Source: Pectobacterium aroidearum (GTDB lineage: Bacteria > Pseudomonadota > Gammaproteobacteria > Enterobacterales > Enterobacteriaceae). Taken from it: a stretch of DNA of 64,000 nt. The stretch lies in contig NZ_CP065044.1 in the NCBI RefSeq assembly GCF_015689195.1, positions 186,001 to 250,000 on the forward strand, in the 5' to 3' direction. Of this stretch, positions 9,381-21,761 are shown one piece after another (the first letter of the stretch is position 1; each line of letters begins with the position of its first letter). The notes below the pieces were generated by a model, which did not search any database, was not told where the DNA came from, and saw only the letters and a list, made by a program, of their open reading frames with translations. The translations under genes and the position numbers were made by a program.

Positions 9381-10979
9381 ATGATGCCCAAATATCCGCT
9401 GCGGATACGCTCCGCCCCTGATGCCTCGCTGACCGCCGCCGCACTGTCGGCGGGATATTCTGCGTTAGTCGTGTCTCTGGTTGTGCCGCTGCTGGTGCTT
9501 GCAGGCTGGTGGCTTGCCAGTCGTCACGGATGGATGTCTGAACAAATCCTGCCTTCACCACTGGCGGTCATCGATAGCGCACGGGCTTTTATCCCCGAAG
9601 AGCTGGTTCATCAGTTGCCCATCAGCCTGCTGCGGCTGGCGATTGGCTTTAGCGGGGGGATCGCGCTGGGTCTGGTGCTCGGTAGTCTCTTCGGTCTGAA
9701 TCGGCGGCTGAATGCGCTATTTATGCCGTTGTTCACCGTTATCGCGCAGATCCCGACGCTGGCCTGGATTCCACTCTTGATGCTGTCACTGGGCATTGGC
9801 GAGGCGCTGAAGCTGGTAGTGCTGGTGAAATCGGTGACGGTGCCGGTGACGCTCTATACGTGTGCCGGCATTCAACAGACGCCGCAAAAGCTGCATGAAA
9901 TGGCACGTAGCCTGCGTTTACCGCCTGCCGCTTTCCTGCGCTACCTGATTCTGCCTGCGATGCTGCCCTATGTGATGACCGGCGTGCGGCTGGCGTTTTC
10001 TACCGGATGGGTCGCGTTGATTGCGGTTGAACTGCTGGCATCCAGCGAAGGGTTGGGCTATCTGCTGGTACAAAGCCGCCAGCTGTTCATGTTGGATTTA
10101 GTGTTCGTCTGCATTCTGATCATTGGAATCCTGGGATTTGCCGGAGAGCGTGTGCTGCTGAAGCTGGAGCGTCGCTGGATTCACTGGCCTGCACCGGTGC
10201 TGGGTCGCGATAGCTTGGGTTATGCGCTGCCGAGCCTGTCGCTGACGCCTTGGTTAGCGCCACTGGTACTGGTTGTGCTGTGGCAGGTTAGTAGCACCTA
10301 CGAGTGGGTGAACATGGCTTTCCTTCCTGCGCCGAGTCGCGTGATCGACGCGCTGTGGACGGGGCTGGTTCAGGGGGGATTGCTCATCGATCTCCATGCC
10401 AGCCTGCTGCGGGCGTTACAGGGCTTTACGCTGGGGAGTGCGATCGGCGTGCTGGTTGGAGCGGTGCTCGGCGGCTGGCGTATTGCCGACAGGCTGTTTA
10501 ATCCGGCGCTGTCCGCGCTGCGTTGCGTAGCGCTATTCGCCTGGCTGCCGCTGATCACCGCCTGGTTCGGTTTAGGGGAAAGCGCCAAAATCGTGTTTAT
10601 CGCCGTGGCGGCATTCTTTCCCGTGATGCTGGCAACCCGTCAGGGGATCGCCCAGCTTCCCCCTGCGCTGTTGGAAGTGGCGCAGGTGCTGCGTCTGACG
10701 CCAGTTCAAACGCTCCGCACGCTAATACTGCCCAGCGTGTTGTCGCCGCTGTTTTCCGGCCTGCGGCTGGCGTTGATGCACGCGTGGACAGGCGCGATTG
10801 GCGCAGAGTATTTCATGCCGTCGGGAGAAGGGCTGGGTGGCATGATGATTCGCGCACAGCAGTTGCTTGAATCCGATCGCATCATGGCGGGCGTGGTGCT
10901 GATTGCCGCCGTCGCCGCGCTCTTTTCCCGGCTGATTACCTTATCTGAGCGGCGGTTGACTCGCTGGCGCTTTGCGTGA
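9381..10979 (+). CDS. Fused double-domain ABC transporter permease (SsuC/TauC type)
   Basis: At 532 residues this is twice the usual size of an SsuC/TauC permease. It contains two complete permease halves. The first coupling (EAA) loop is near residues 172-205, with EMARSLRLPPAAFLRYLILP. The second is near 430-465, with EVAQVLRLTPVQTLRTLILP. Each half has its own set of membrane helices, so one chain can form the whole translocation path. It should work with the ATPase encoded 17 nt downstream and the binding protein at 5776-6783. A similar double permease is, as I recall, part of the AtsRBC sulfate-ester importer of Pseudomonas, which also has a TonB receptor. That parallel is from memory. 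Confidence 0.88.
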   Translation: MMPKYPLRIRSAPDASLTAAALSAGYSALVVSLVVPLLVLAGWWLASRHGWMSEQILPSPLAVIDSARAFIPEELVHQLPISLLRLAIGFSGGIALGLVLGSLFGLNRRLNALFMPLFTVIAQIPTLAWIPLLMLSLGIGEALKLVVLVKSVTVPVTLYTCAGIQQTPQKLHEMARSLRLPPAAFLRYLILPAMLPYVMTGVRLAFSTGWVALIAVELLASSEGLGYLLVQSRQLFMLDLVFVCILIIGILGFAGERVLLKLERRWIHWPAPVLGRDSLGYALPSLSLTPWLAPLVLVVLWQVSSTYEWVNMAFLPAPSRVIDALWTGLVQGGLLIDLHASLLRALQGFTLGSAIGVLVGAVLGGWRIADRLFNPALSALRCVALFAWLPLITAWFGLGESAKIVFIAVAAFFPVMLATRQGIAQLPPALLEVAQVLRLTPVQTLRTLILPSVLSPLFSGLRLALMHAWTGAIGAEYFMPSGEGLGGMMIRAQQLLESDRIMAGVVLIAAVAALFSRLITLSERRLTRWRFA

Positions 10980-10996
10980 CCGTTAACGGAGAAGTT

Positions 10997-11755
10997 ATGT
11001 CCCTGCATTTTCAGCACATTACTAAACACTTTATCGTCAACGGCACCCCGCTGACGGTGTTGCAGGATATCGATCTGTCGCTGCATGAGGGCGAACTGGT
11101 TGCCATCATCGGTGCCAGTGGCTGTGGTAAATCGACGCTGCTGCGTTTGGCGGCCGGGATTGATACCACGGAACGCGGACGTATTCTGATTGGCGAGCGG
11201 CCTGTGCGTGGTATTCCCGACGATGTCAGTCTGGTGTTTCAGGAACCGCGCCTGTTTCCGTGGCTCACCGTGACGGACAATATTCGCCTCGGTATGCTCA
11301 ACCTCAATCTGTCTCCTGCTGAGGTAGAGCGCCGTATTGCACACTATCTTCAGATGATGGGGCTGGAAGGCTTTGCTGATGCATGGCCGCATCAGTTATC
11401 CGGGGGAATGGCGCAGCGAGTGGCAATTGCCCGTGGGCTGGTGTCGACGCCGCACATTCTTTTGCTGGATGAACCTTTTGGGGCACTGGATGCGTTAACC
11501 AAGCAGCAGTTGCAGGCGCGTTTGGCGGAGATACGCCAGCAAACGGATTTGACGATCCTGCTGGTGACACACGATGTGGAAGAGGCAGTTTTTCTGGCGG
11601 ACAGGGTAGTGGTGATGTCGCCTCGACCCGGCCGGATTAGCAGGATTCTACCGATAAACCTCACTTATCCTCGTGACCGAACCAGCACTGCATTGTTGGA
11701 GCAACGACAAGCGGTCAGTCAGGCGCTACATCAGGCGGATGCTGTTGAAGTCTGA
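10997..11755 (+). CDS. ABC transporter ATP-binding protein (SsuB/TauB type)
   Basis: A 252-residue cytoplasmic ATPase. The ATG at 10997 is chosen over a GTG overlapping the permease stop because GGAG lies just upstream. Walker A is GASGCGKST, the signature is LSGGM, Walker B is ILLLDEPFGALD, and the switch His is in LLVTHD. The Q-loop region reads VSLVFQEPRLFPWLTV, typical of the nitrate/sulfonate/taurine class. It completes the importer with the fused permease and the divergently encoded binding protein. Confidence 0.9.
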   Translation: MSLHFQHITKHFIVNGTPLTVLQDIDLSLHEGELVAIIGASGCGKSTLLRLAAGIDTTERGRILIGERPVRGIPDDVSLVFQEPRLFPWLTVTDNIRLGMLNLNLSPAEVERRIAHYLQMMGLEGFADAWPHQLSGGMAQRVAIARGLVSTPHILLLDEPFGALDALTKQQLQARLAEIRQQTDLTILLVTHDVEEAVFLADRVVVMSPRPGRISRILPINLTYPRDRTSTALLEQRQAVSQALHQADAVEV

Positions 11756-11798
11756 TGCTGCTGCCTACCGCTTTCTCTCAATCTTAATCATCGATAGA

Positions 11799-12075
11799 AA
11801 CCGCCGTGAAAAAGGTGATTGAGATTGCTGACAAAATCCGTAGAGCGGGAGTAACGGATAGATCGTAAAGACGCTGTAAATACATCCCTGTACGCTCGGC
11901 TTGCGCAGATATGAATCTCATCCTGAGATTCACCCTTTCAGGGCCGTCGCAAGCGACGTTCAAAGACGTTCCTGACGTCTTTGTCCCTGGCGCAAACGCT
12001 TTACTCTTCTATTCCGTTATTCCCGTTTTCGTTCGGCAAATAAGTTTGTTGACAGTCTGAACCGCCGTGAAAAGG
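11799..12075. repeat. MITE-like inverted-repeat element bounded by 16-17 nt direct repeats
   Basis: Long imperfect arms face each other: 11846-11870 (CGGGAGTAACGG...) and 11999-12025, whose complement reads CGGGAATAACGG. Between them lie three hairpins in a row at 11912-11932 (9-bp stem), 11946-11957 (5 bp) and 11962-11982 (8 bp). The block is bracketed by near-identical copies of AACCGCCGTGAAAAGG at 11799-11815 and 12060-12075. No open frame of note is present. It looks like a small non-autonomous element inserted at the operon terminator. Confidence 0.6.
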
Positions 12076-12090
12076 CGGTTTTTCTTTTCT
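12060..12090 (+). terminator. Rho-independent terminator
   Basis: Stem AACCGCC/GGCGGTT with a GTGAAAA loop, followed by TTTCTTTTCT. It probably ends the tonB-to-ATPase operon. It now lies about 300 nt behind that operon because of the repeat element in between. Confidence 0.75.
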
Positions 12091-12339
12091 GTCCGCCACG
12101 CGAGATCGTGCATTTTCAGCATAGTGAAGTGCTGTGATTAACTGGCATAATGCGCATGTCATTTTCGGTCAATACCTTAACAGGATATTCCTATTGGGCA
12201 TGCGCAGGTGTGTTGGCCTACACTCGTTAAGGCCGCGCGGGTTCGCGCCGATGCATAATCGTGACCGAGAGAAACACTTATTGCCGATACTTGCCGGTAA
12301 GAAAGGGCGGGTATATATCGTTATTATTGAGGTTTTCGC

Positions 12340-13224
12340 ATGAAAAAAGTTACCGTTGCCGCAACACAAATGGCGTGTTCTTGGGATCTGCCTAAGAACA
12401 TTGAAAACGCCGAAAAACTGGTGCGACAAGCGCATGCAAAAGGCGCGCAGGTTATCCTGATTCAGGAGCTGTTTGCCGCACCGTATTTCTGTATCGATCA
12501 AAGCCCAGAGCACTATGCGCTGGCGCAGGAGCTGGAAACCAGCCCGCTGATTAAGCATTTTTCCGCACTGGCGGCGGAGTTGAACGTGGTGCTGCCGTTG
12601 AGCTTCTTTGAGCGTGCCAATAACGCCTATTACAACTCGTTGGTGATGATTGACGCGGACGGTGCCGTGCTGGACGTTTACCGCAAAACACATATTCCGA
12701 ATGGTCCGGCGTATCAGGAGAAGCAATTCTTTATTCCGGGCGATACCGGTTTTAAAGTCTGGCAGACGCGCTACGCAAAAATCGGCGTGGGCATTTGCTG
12801 GGATCAGTGGTTCCCGGAAACCGCACGCAGCCTGGCGTTGCAGGGCGCAGAGCTGATTTTCTATCCGACCGCGATTGGTTCCGAACCTGCTTACCCGGAT
12901 ATCGACAGCCAGCCGCACTGGACTCGTGTTCAGCAAGGTCACGCTGCGGCGAATCTCGTGCCAGTGATCGCATCTAACCGTATTGGTACAGAAGCCAGCA
13001 AATACATCGACGGTCTGGAAATGACGTTCTACGGCTCGTCCTTCATTGCCGACCAAACCGGTGCGCTGGTAGCACAGGCCAATAAGACGGATGAAGCGAT
13101 TCTGGTACATGAATTTGATTTAGAAGCCATTGCTGCACAGCGTGCGTCATGGGGCCTGTTCCGCGACCGTCGTCCGGACATGTACGGCACGATCGCCACT
13201 TCTGACGGCAAGACCTGGAGATAA
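12340..13224 (+). CDS. aguB: N-carbamoylputrescine amidase
   Basis: A 294-residue cytoplasmic hydrolase of the nitrilase superfamily. It converts N-carbamoylputrescine to putrescine, CO2 and ammonia. The catalytic triad is visible: Glu43 in LIQELFAAPYF, Lys116 in VYRKTHIPNG and Cys153 in GVGICWDQWFPE. GAGG lies 8 nt before the start. It is followed after 3 nt by agmatine deiminase, so the two form an agmatine-to-putrescine operon. Length and motifs match plant-type and Pseudomonas AguB. Confidence 0.93.
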   Translation: MKKVTVAATQMACSWDLPKNIENAEKLVRQAHAKGAQVILIQELFAAPYFCIDQSPEHYALAQELETSPLIKHFSALAAELNVVLPLSFFERANNAYYNSLVMIDADGAVLDVYRKTHIPNGPAYQEKQFFIPGDTGFKVWQTRYAKIGVGICWDQWFPETARSLALQGAELIFYPTAIGSEPAYPDIDSQPHWTRVQQGHAAANLVPVIASNRIGTEASKYIDGLEMTFYGSSFIADQTGALVAQANKTDEAILVHEFDLEAIAAQRASWGLFRDRRPDMYGTIATSDGKTWR

Positions 13225-13227
13225 GTC

Positions 13228-14331
13228 ATGTCACAGCCAGCAACTTCCCCCCTCACGACGCCGCATCAGGATGGTTTTGCGATGCCCGCCGAATGGGCGC
13301 CGCATGATGCCGTGTGGATGATTTGGCCGTATCGCACTGACAACTGGCGCGAACAAGGCATTCCGGCGCAAAAAACGTTCGCGCGCGTGGCAGAAGCTAT
13401 CGCTCAGAATACGCCGGTTATCATGGGTGTGCCCGCACGTTACATGGCGAATGCGCAACAAGTGATGCCAGTGAATGTCACGCTGGTGGAAATGGAAAGC
13501 GACGACGCCTGGATGCGTGACACCGGTCCAACCATCGTGCTGAATCAGGCGGGTGAACGTCGGGGTATCGACTGGCAGTTCAATGCCTGGGGCGGCGAAC
13601 TTGGCGGTCTGTATGAAGACTGGCGTCAGGATGAGAAAGTCGCGGCACAGGTGCTGGACTATCATCAGGCTGCGCGTTATGCCGCGCCGCTGATTCTGGA
13701 AGGCGGCTCGATCCATGTCGATGGTGAAGGCACATTGCTGACCACAGCGGAATGCTTGCTCAATCCGAACCGTAACCCGCATCTGAGTAAGGCAGAAATC
13801 GAACAGCTGATGCGTGATTACCTCAGCATCTCGACGATTATCTGGCTGGAAGAGGGCGTATACAACGACGAAACCGACGGGCATATCGATAACATGTGCT
13901 GCTTCGTACGCCCCGGTGAAGTGGCGCTGCACTGGACGGATGACGAAAACGATCCGCAGTATGCCCGCTCCGTTGCGGCCTATGAGGTGCTGTCGGCCGC
14001 GCGGGATGCGCAAGGGCGTGAGCTGAAAATCTGGAAGTTGCCAGCCCCCGGCCCGCTCTATGCGACCAAAGAGGAAGCGCAGGGCGTGGACAGCGGCGAT
14101 GCGGTTGAACGCCTTGCCGGTTCTCGTCTGGCGGGTTCCTATGTGAATTTCCTGATCAGCAACCAGCAAATCATTTTCCCGCTGCTGGATGAAAAGACGG
14201 ATGACGTTGCCCGCGACCTGCTGCAACAGATGTTCCCCGGCTACCTGATTAGCGGCGTGCCTGCGCGGGAAATCCTGCTGGGCGGTGGAAATATTCACTG
14301 CATTACGCAGCAAATCCCTGCGGTGAAGTAA
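13228..14331 (+). CDS. aguA: Agmatine deiminase
   Basis: A 367-residue cytoplasmic guanidino-group hydrolase converting agmatine to N-carbamoylputrescine and ammonia. Family signs are [16 protein letters not shown] near the N-terminus, the substrate-binding [10 protein letters not shown] segment, [12 protein letters not shown], and the active-site Cys358 in [11 protein letters not shown] near the C-terminus. It starts 3 nt after aguB and ends just before a pair of strong hairpins. This pathway supplies putrescine from arginine-derived agmatine without agmatinase. Confidence 0.95.
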   Translation: MSQPATSPLTTPHQDGFAMPAEWAPHDAVWMIWPYRTDNWREQGIPAQKTFARVAEAIAQNTPVIMGVPARYMANAQQVMPVNVTLVEMESDDAWMRDTGPTIVLNQAGERRGIDWQFNAWGGELGGLYEDWRQDEKVAAQVLDYHQAARYAAPLILEGGSIHVDGEGTLLTTAECLLNPNRNPHLSKAEIEQLMRDYLSISTIIWLEEGVYNDETDGHIDNMCCFVRPGEVALHWTDDENDPQYARSVAAYEVLSAARDAQGRELKIWKLPAPGPLYATKEEAQGVDSGDAVERLAGSRLAGSYVNFLISNQQIIFPLLDEKTDDVARDLLQQMFPGYLISGVPAREILLGGGNIHCITQQIPAVK

Positions 14332-14367
14332 CTGTTGGGCCGTTAATAGACGGCTTAAAAGAAGGGG

Positions 14368-14430
14368 TGACGGATATCCCTATCCGTCATAAAAAAAGCC
14401 GGTTGGCGCGAGAGCGTGAACCGGCTTTTT
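14368..14430. terminator. Double terminator between aguA and tpiA
   Basis: The first stem pairs TGACGGATA (14368-14376) with TATCCGTCA (14381-14389). The second pairs AAGCCGGTT with AACCGGCTT and is flanked by A-rich and T-rich tracts, so it can work in both directions. It separates the convergent aguBA and tpiA units. Confidence 0.85.
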
Positions 14431-14471
14431 GATCGGGCGAAGGTTTGTTCCGCCCGTTTTCTATGAAACGC

Positions 14472-15278
<807 letters not shown>

Positions 15279-15404
15279 TTAATAAATCAATGTATTAATG
15301 AACCGATGCATAAATTTTACTGCCGTCAGGCAATACGACCTGCCCACAGTATAGAGACGAAATGTGACCGTGGCTCTGTTTTTCGTCATTAATTACCGTG
15401 TAGA

Positions 15405-16004
15405 TCACGGTTCAGATAGCGTTAGCTTAATCGGTTCAACAGCAAAAGTTAGCCCTTTTTCGCCATCATCTGCAACAACATAACGCAGGGCGCCTTCCGT
15501 TTGCGGATAAAAGCGCTGTCCTTTGCCTTTTTCCAGCAGTTCGGTGACTTTTTTCATGCTTTGTTCTTCCGTCAGCGACGGCGCGAACGTTCGTGCCAGC
15601 GCCGCCATATAGTCGATGGCCTGCTTACGACGCGCTGCGGTCTCTTGATCGCTCTGTGGCTGCGGTAGCCAGGTAATTTGCAGCGTTTTGATTTTCCCCG
15701 TGCCTTTTTCTAACGCGGTTGAGGCATAGAGGTGGTCGTTGATGCGACTGGCAGCGCGAGTCAGCATGCTGGTGATATTACCGGTGTCGACAACTCGAAA
15801 TTCACCAATCGGCAGCGTCGGGTTGCTCAGGTTGTAGCGGGAACGGAACTGCGTGATGGTTTGATCGAAGGTTGGGGCTCCGGCCAGCAGGTACGGCGCA
15901 TTGGCTGAGGGTTTGGGCGGGAACGTCGGGTCGGCTGCTGCGTGAGTCTGGTACAGCACCAGCGATGATAAAACCAAAAGTGAAGCGATGCGTTTTCGTG
16001 TCAT
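15405..16004 (-). CDS. yiiQ: DUF1454 family protein YiiQ
   Basis: A 199-residue exported protein of unknown function, the same length as E. coli YiiQ. The signal peptide (IASLLVLSSLVLYQTHA) is cleaved around AAA-DP. The mature region has APYLLAGAPTFD near the start and EGALRYVVADDGEKGLTFAV near the end, both closely matching YiiQ as I recall it. It sits between tpiA and yiiR as in E. coli. No enzymatic motif is evident, and it is probably periplasmic. Confidence 0.9.
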   Translation of the reverse strand: MTRKRIASLLVLSSLVLYQTHAAADPTFPPKPSANAPYLLAGAPTFDQTITQFRSRYNLSNPTLPIGEFRVVDTGNITSMLTRAASRINDHLYASTALEKGTGKIKTLQITWLPQPQSDQETAARRKQAIDYMAALARTFAPSLTEEQSMKKVTELLEKGKGQRFYPQTEGALRYVVADDGEKGLTFAVEPIKLTLSEP

Positions 16005-16201
16005 AGGGATTCGGGTCAGCCACTTCAGAAGATGTCCAGGCCAATAACGGCGGAATACGTTTGATTAAAGCGGCATTGGTACGTCGTTGTCAAAAATCGC
16101 GTAAAGATTACAGGCAAATACTTGGGTTGAGGTAAAATCAGCCACACTAAAATACCGATTCATTTGGCCAGACAGGCTGACAATTCAGGGCGTTATCGTT
16201 A

Positions 16202-16624
16202 ATGACATTACAGCAATGGTGCTTCTCGTTTAAAGGCCGAATCGGCCGTCGTGATTTCTGGCTCTGGATGGCCATTTGGGTCGCACTGATGGCGGTACTA
16301 TTTACGCTATCCGGCCAAAGCTGGCTGGATACGCAATCAACGGCGTTTGGTTTGGTGGTCTTGCTGTGGCCAACGGCGGCGATAATGGTGAAACGACTGC
16401 ACGACCGTAATAAAAGCGGCTGGTGGGCGCTGCTGTTAGTGGTGGCGTGGATGCTGGCTTCGGGGAACTGGACGATGTTTTCCACTATCTGGCAGTGGGG
16501 TATTGGCCGCTTCTTGCCGATCCTGATTGTCGTGATGACGTTGCTCGACTGCGGCGTTTTTCTGGGGACAAAAGGGGAAAATCGGTTTGGAGCAGAGGCG
16601 GAGCCGTTTCGCTTCCGCCGCTAA
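16202..16624 (+). CDS. yiiR: DUF805 family inner-membrane protein YiiR
   Basis: A 140-residue small membrane protein. It opens with the typical DUF805 pattern FSFKGRIGRRDFWLW and has three or four hydrophobic helices, with KRLHDRNKSGWW between the second and third. Function is unknown. It is transcribed away from yiiQ and toward fpr, which is convergent. The RBS is weak (CAGGGCG about 10 nt upstream), so the exact start is less certain. Confidence 0.85.
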   Translation: MTLQQWCFSFKGRIGRRDFWLWMAIWVALMAVLFTLSGQSWLDTQSTAFGLVVLLWPTAAIMVKRLHDRNKSGWWALLLVVAWMLASGNWTMFSTIWQWGIGRFLPILIVVMTLLDCGVFLGTKGENRFGAEAEPFRFRR

Positions 16625-16641
16625 TTAAAACAACCGACGGT

Positions 16642-17388
16642 TTACCAATAGTTTTCGGCAGTCATATGACCGGGTCTGCGGCGCAGGTGCTTGGTCATTT
16701 GCCGCTCTTCTTTCAGCAACAGTTGGGTATCGCGCACCATCTGTGGGTTACCGCACAGCATAACGTGGCTGGTTTCAGCATTCATCGGCAAGCCCACGGC
16801 GGCCTCCAATGTACCGTTGCTGATAAGCTGGGGAACGCGGCCTGTCAGCGAGCCCGTTTCCTCTTCCCGGCTGACGACCGTTTGAATACGCAGCTTCCCG
16901 TGGTAACGCTGCTGTAATTGCTGCATCAGCGGCAGATAGCTCAGATCGCGTGAGAACCGGGCGGCGTGAACCAGCACGATGTTCTTAAAGCGCTCCAGAT
17001 CCTTACCTTCCTGAAGGATCGACAGGTAAGGGCCAATACCCGTCCCTGTTGCCAGCATCCATAGCGTCTCGCAGTCAGGAACCTCTTCCAACACGAAAAA
17101 TCCAGCGGGTTCTTTGACGACCATCACTTCGGAGCCAGGCTGAAGCGCATGAAGATGAGGACTAAGCTTGCCTTCCGGCACCGTCACCAGATAGAACTCA
17201 AGTGTAGGATCGCTAGGCGCATTCACGTAGGAATACGCGCGCTGCACTTTCTCACCCTCAATCTCCAGCGCCAGTTTGCCATACTGCCCGGCAGTGAATG
17301 AATCGGTGGGCGCGTGAACCCGAATGCTAAACAGACTCTCTGTCCAGTTTTCCACCTGAACCACTTTGCCTGTCACCCATTCAGCCAT
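16642..17388 (-). CDS. fpr: Ferredoxin (flavodoxin)-NADP+ reductase
   Basis: A 248-residue FAD enzyme of the same length as E. coli Fpr. It moves electrons between NADPH and flavodoxin or ferredoxin and supports oxidative-stress defence and radical enzymes. The FAD motif RAYSYVNAPSD, the NADP-binding ATGTGIGPYLSIL and the C-terminal aromatic end (MTAENYW) are visible. CAGGAG lies upstream of the start. An ERIC repeat lies just upstream of its gene. Confidence 0.95.
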   Translation of the reverse strand: MAEWVTGKVVQVENWTESLFSIRVHAPTDSFTAGQYGKLALEIEGEKVQRAYSYVNAPSDPTLEFYLVTVPEGKLSPHLHALQPGSEVMVVKEPAGFFVLEEVPDCETLWMLATGTGIGPYLSILQEGKDLERFKNIVLVHAARFSRDLSYLPLMQQLQQRYHGKLRIQTVVSREEETGSLTGRVPQLISNGTLEAAVGLPMNAETSHVMLCGNPQMVRDTQLLLKEERQMTKHLRRRPGHMTAENYW

Positions 17389-17406
17389 ATTTTTTTGCTC
17401 CTGTTG

Positions 17407-17530
17407 TACCCGTCATACTTCAAGCTGCATGTGTGTTGGCTTCTCTTACTCGCCCCAGTCACTTACTTGAGTAAGCTCCTAGGGACTCGAGCGATTGCCG
17501 CCTTCCTGCAACTCGAATTATCTAGGGTAT
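17407..17530 (+). repeat. ERIC (IRU) repeat, copy 2
   Basis: About 124 bp between fpr and glpX. It runs from TACCCGTCATACTTCAAG to TTCTAGGGTA-like ends and contains CGCCCCAGTCACTTACT and AAGCTCCTAGGGA, the diagnostic ERIC core. Confidence 0.9.
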
Positions 17531-17621
17531 TGACGCCACTATTCGTGCATTTAAGTCGTGCGTTTAAGATACGCTATTTATTAACAACTGTGAAACAATC
17601 AGTCAGCCGGGCAATCGCCTG

Positions 17622-18632
17622 TTACAGCAAAAATTCGTGCAGCGTACGATCCTTGCGATCCAGATAGTGTGTCGACTTAATCCGGCGGATCGTGCGGGAT
17701 TTGCCGCGGATCAGCAGCGTTTCCGTGGTGGCCATGTTGCCTTTACGCGCGATCCCGTCCAGTAAATCACCTTTGGTGATGCCGGTCGCGGAGAAAATCA
17801 CGTTGTCATTACGTGCCATGTCATCAAGTTTGAGGACGCTGCCCGCTTCGATGCCCATTTGTCGGCAGCGTGCCAGCTCATCTTCGCCGATACGGCGGTT
17901 TTCAGCGCTATCGCCTTTAACCTGATGACGTGCCAGCAAACGTCCTTGCATGTCGCCATCAAGCGCGCGAATCACGGCCGCTGAAATCACGCCCTCTGGC
18001 GCGCCGCCGATGCCATATAGTACGTCAACTTCGCTGTCCGGCATGCAGGTGAGAATGGATGCGGCTACGTCGCCGTCTGGAATGGCGAACACTTTCACGC
18101 CCAACTGCTGCATTTCCGCGATGCAGGCATCGTGGCGCGGTTTAGCCAGTGTCGTTACGGTTAACTGGCTGAGCGGTTTACCCAGCTTCAGCGCGATATT
18201 GCGCAGGTTGTCTGCCAGCGGTAGGTTGAGGTCAATCGCGCCTTTCGCTTCAGGCCCGACGATCAGTTTTTCCATGTACATGTCTGGCGCGTGCAGAAAT
18301 GCGCCTTTTTCGCCAACGGCCAGCACGGCCAGCGCATTCGCCTGACCCATTGCCGTCATCCGCGTGCCTTCAATCGGATCGACGGCGATGTCTACGGCAT
18401 CGCCCTTGCCGGTGCCGACCTGCTCACCGATAAACAGCATGGGTGCTTCATCGATTTCCCCTTCGCCGATGACAATCTGACCGTTGATATTGACCTGATT
18501 CAGCATGATGCGCATCGCCTGTACGGCGGCATTGTCGGCGGCATTCTTGTCGCCACGACCTAACCACTTATAGCCTGCCAGCGCGGCTGCTTCGGTGACG
18601 CGCGAGAACTCGATGGCTAATTCACGTTTCAT
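17622..18632 (-). CDS. glpX: Fructose-1,6-bisphosphatase class II
   Basis: A 336-residue metal-dependent phosphatase, equal in length to E. coli GlpX. It dephosphorylates fructose 1,6-bisphosphate for gluconeogenesis from glycerol. Metal and phosphate motifs are visible: GEGEIDEAPML, VDPIEGTRMTAMG, DGDVAASI and YGIGGAPEGVISAA. It is the third gene of the glpF-glpK-glpX block. A 254-nt gap and a hairpin terminator after glpK suggest that it also has its own promoter here. Confidence 0.95.
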   Translation of the reverse strand: MKRELAIEFSRVTEAAALAGYKWLGRGDKNAADNAAVQAMRIMLNQVNINGQIVIGEGEIDEAPMLFIGEQVGTGKGDAVDIAVDPIEGTRMTAMGQANALAVLAVGEKGAFLHAPDMYMEKLIVGPEAKGAIDLNLPLADNLRNIALKLGKPLSQLTVTTLAKPRHDACIAEMQQLGVKVFAIPDGDVAASILTCMPDSEVDVLYGIGGAPEGVISAAVIRALDGDMQGRLLARHQVKGDSAENRRIGEDELARCRQMGIEAGSVLKLDDMARNDNVIFSATGITKGDLLDGIARKGNMATTETLLIRGKSRTIRRIKSTHYLDRKDRTLHEFLL

Positions 18633-18834
18633 AAATACCTGTCTGTTGTCGTTCGGGAAAGAAGTGGCCTTATGTTAGCCACTTAAGCCTGGATTTAGGT
18701 GAAACGCGGTGATGAGGTTCCCGCAGGGACGCCTCGCACCGTGGTCGCCCCGGTATCTCGGTTCTTAAGCGATCAACATTAGGATATGGGCGAGGATTTT
18801 ATCACAACGGGGGAGAGTGGCGGTTGGGCGATAG

Positions 18835-18863
18835 GGAAAAAACGGGCGCGACAGGCGCGCCCG
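18835..18863 (-). terminator. Rho-independent terminator after glpK
   Basis: On the minus strand a GC-rich stem (GGGCGCGCC against the complementary GGCGCGACA side) is followed by TTTTTT. It lies 24 nt behind the glpK stop and would limit read-through into glpX. Confidence 0.8.
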
Positions 18864-18886
18864 ATGTGGATAGATGTGGTGATAGA

Positions 18887-21291
<2,405 letters not shown>

Positions 21292-21528
21292 ATTTTTTTC
21301 CTGCTGGGTAACATACAGAGTGGTAGGTCTAAGGATACCGCTGAGTGGCATCCTCTGTTTTAAATGTATTTATGATGTGAATTTATCGTTAATGCGCGAA
21401 AACGAGAAATATCGAAATTGAAATGTGTGTTGTGCGTCAAGAAAATGAGCGTATTCGCTTATAAAATGACTCGCCGTGGTTTTTCGCACAAGGTTGATAG
21501 TAACGCTCAGGTTAAATTTATTAACACT

Positions 21529-21652
21529 TACCCGTCATACTTCAAACTGTATGTGCGTTGGCTTCCCTTACTCACCCCAGTCACTTACTGGTGTAAGCTC
21601 CTGGGGATTCGTGCGATCGCCGCCTTCCTACAATTTGAATTATTTTGGGTAA
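21529..21652 (+). repeat. ERIC (IRU) repeat, copy 3
   Basis: About 124 bp with CACCCCAGTCACTTACT and AAGCTCCTGGGGATTC, near-perfect ERIC core sequence. Its ends match copy 2. It lies upstream of glpF and zapB in their divergent region. Confidence 0.92.
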
Positions 21653-21698
21653 CATAGGAGTAATGGGGAAGCGAACAGGAGTAGTTTTCAACCTATGC

Positions 21699-21761
21699 CA
21701 CTCGCTTTTCCGTTTGCGCTGCCTGTTTTTCAGTTTGTACTGCCCGTTTTTAAGTTTGTAC
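21699..21761. repeat. 21-bp tandem repeat upstream of zapB
   Basis: Units at 21720-21740 and 21741-21761 are 19/21 identical (TGCCTGTTTTTCAGTTTG... and TGCCCGTTTTTAAGTTTG...). A third, weaker unit is at 21699-21719. The period is two helical turns. It could be a phased binding array or simple slippage. Confidence 0.7.

Noticed and set aside
12134-12343. Small plus-strand frame (69 codons) ahead of aguB
   Set aside because: It has no RBS and no recognisable features, and it ends by overlapping the aguB start. More probably it is a leader region.
12169-14313. Long open frames on the minus strand opposite aguB and aguA (313 and 360 codons)
   Set aside because: They mirror the codon structure of well-conserved enzymes, lack family motifs and RBSs, and run through the plus-strand genes.
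21292-21420. GlpR operators upstream of glpF
   Set aside because: Some TTTCGATAT-like words occur, but no convincing full dyad could be aligned to the GlpR consensus.
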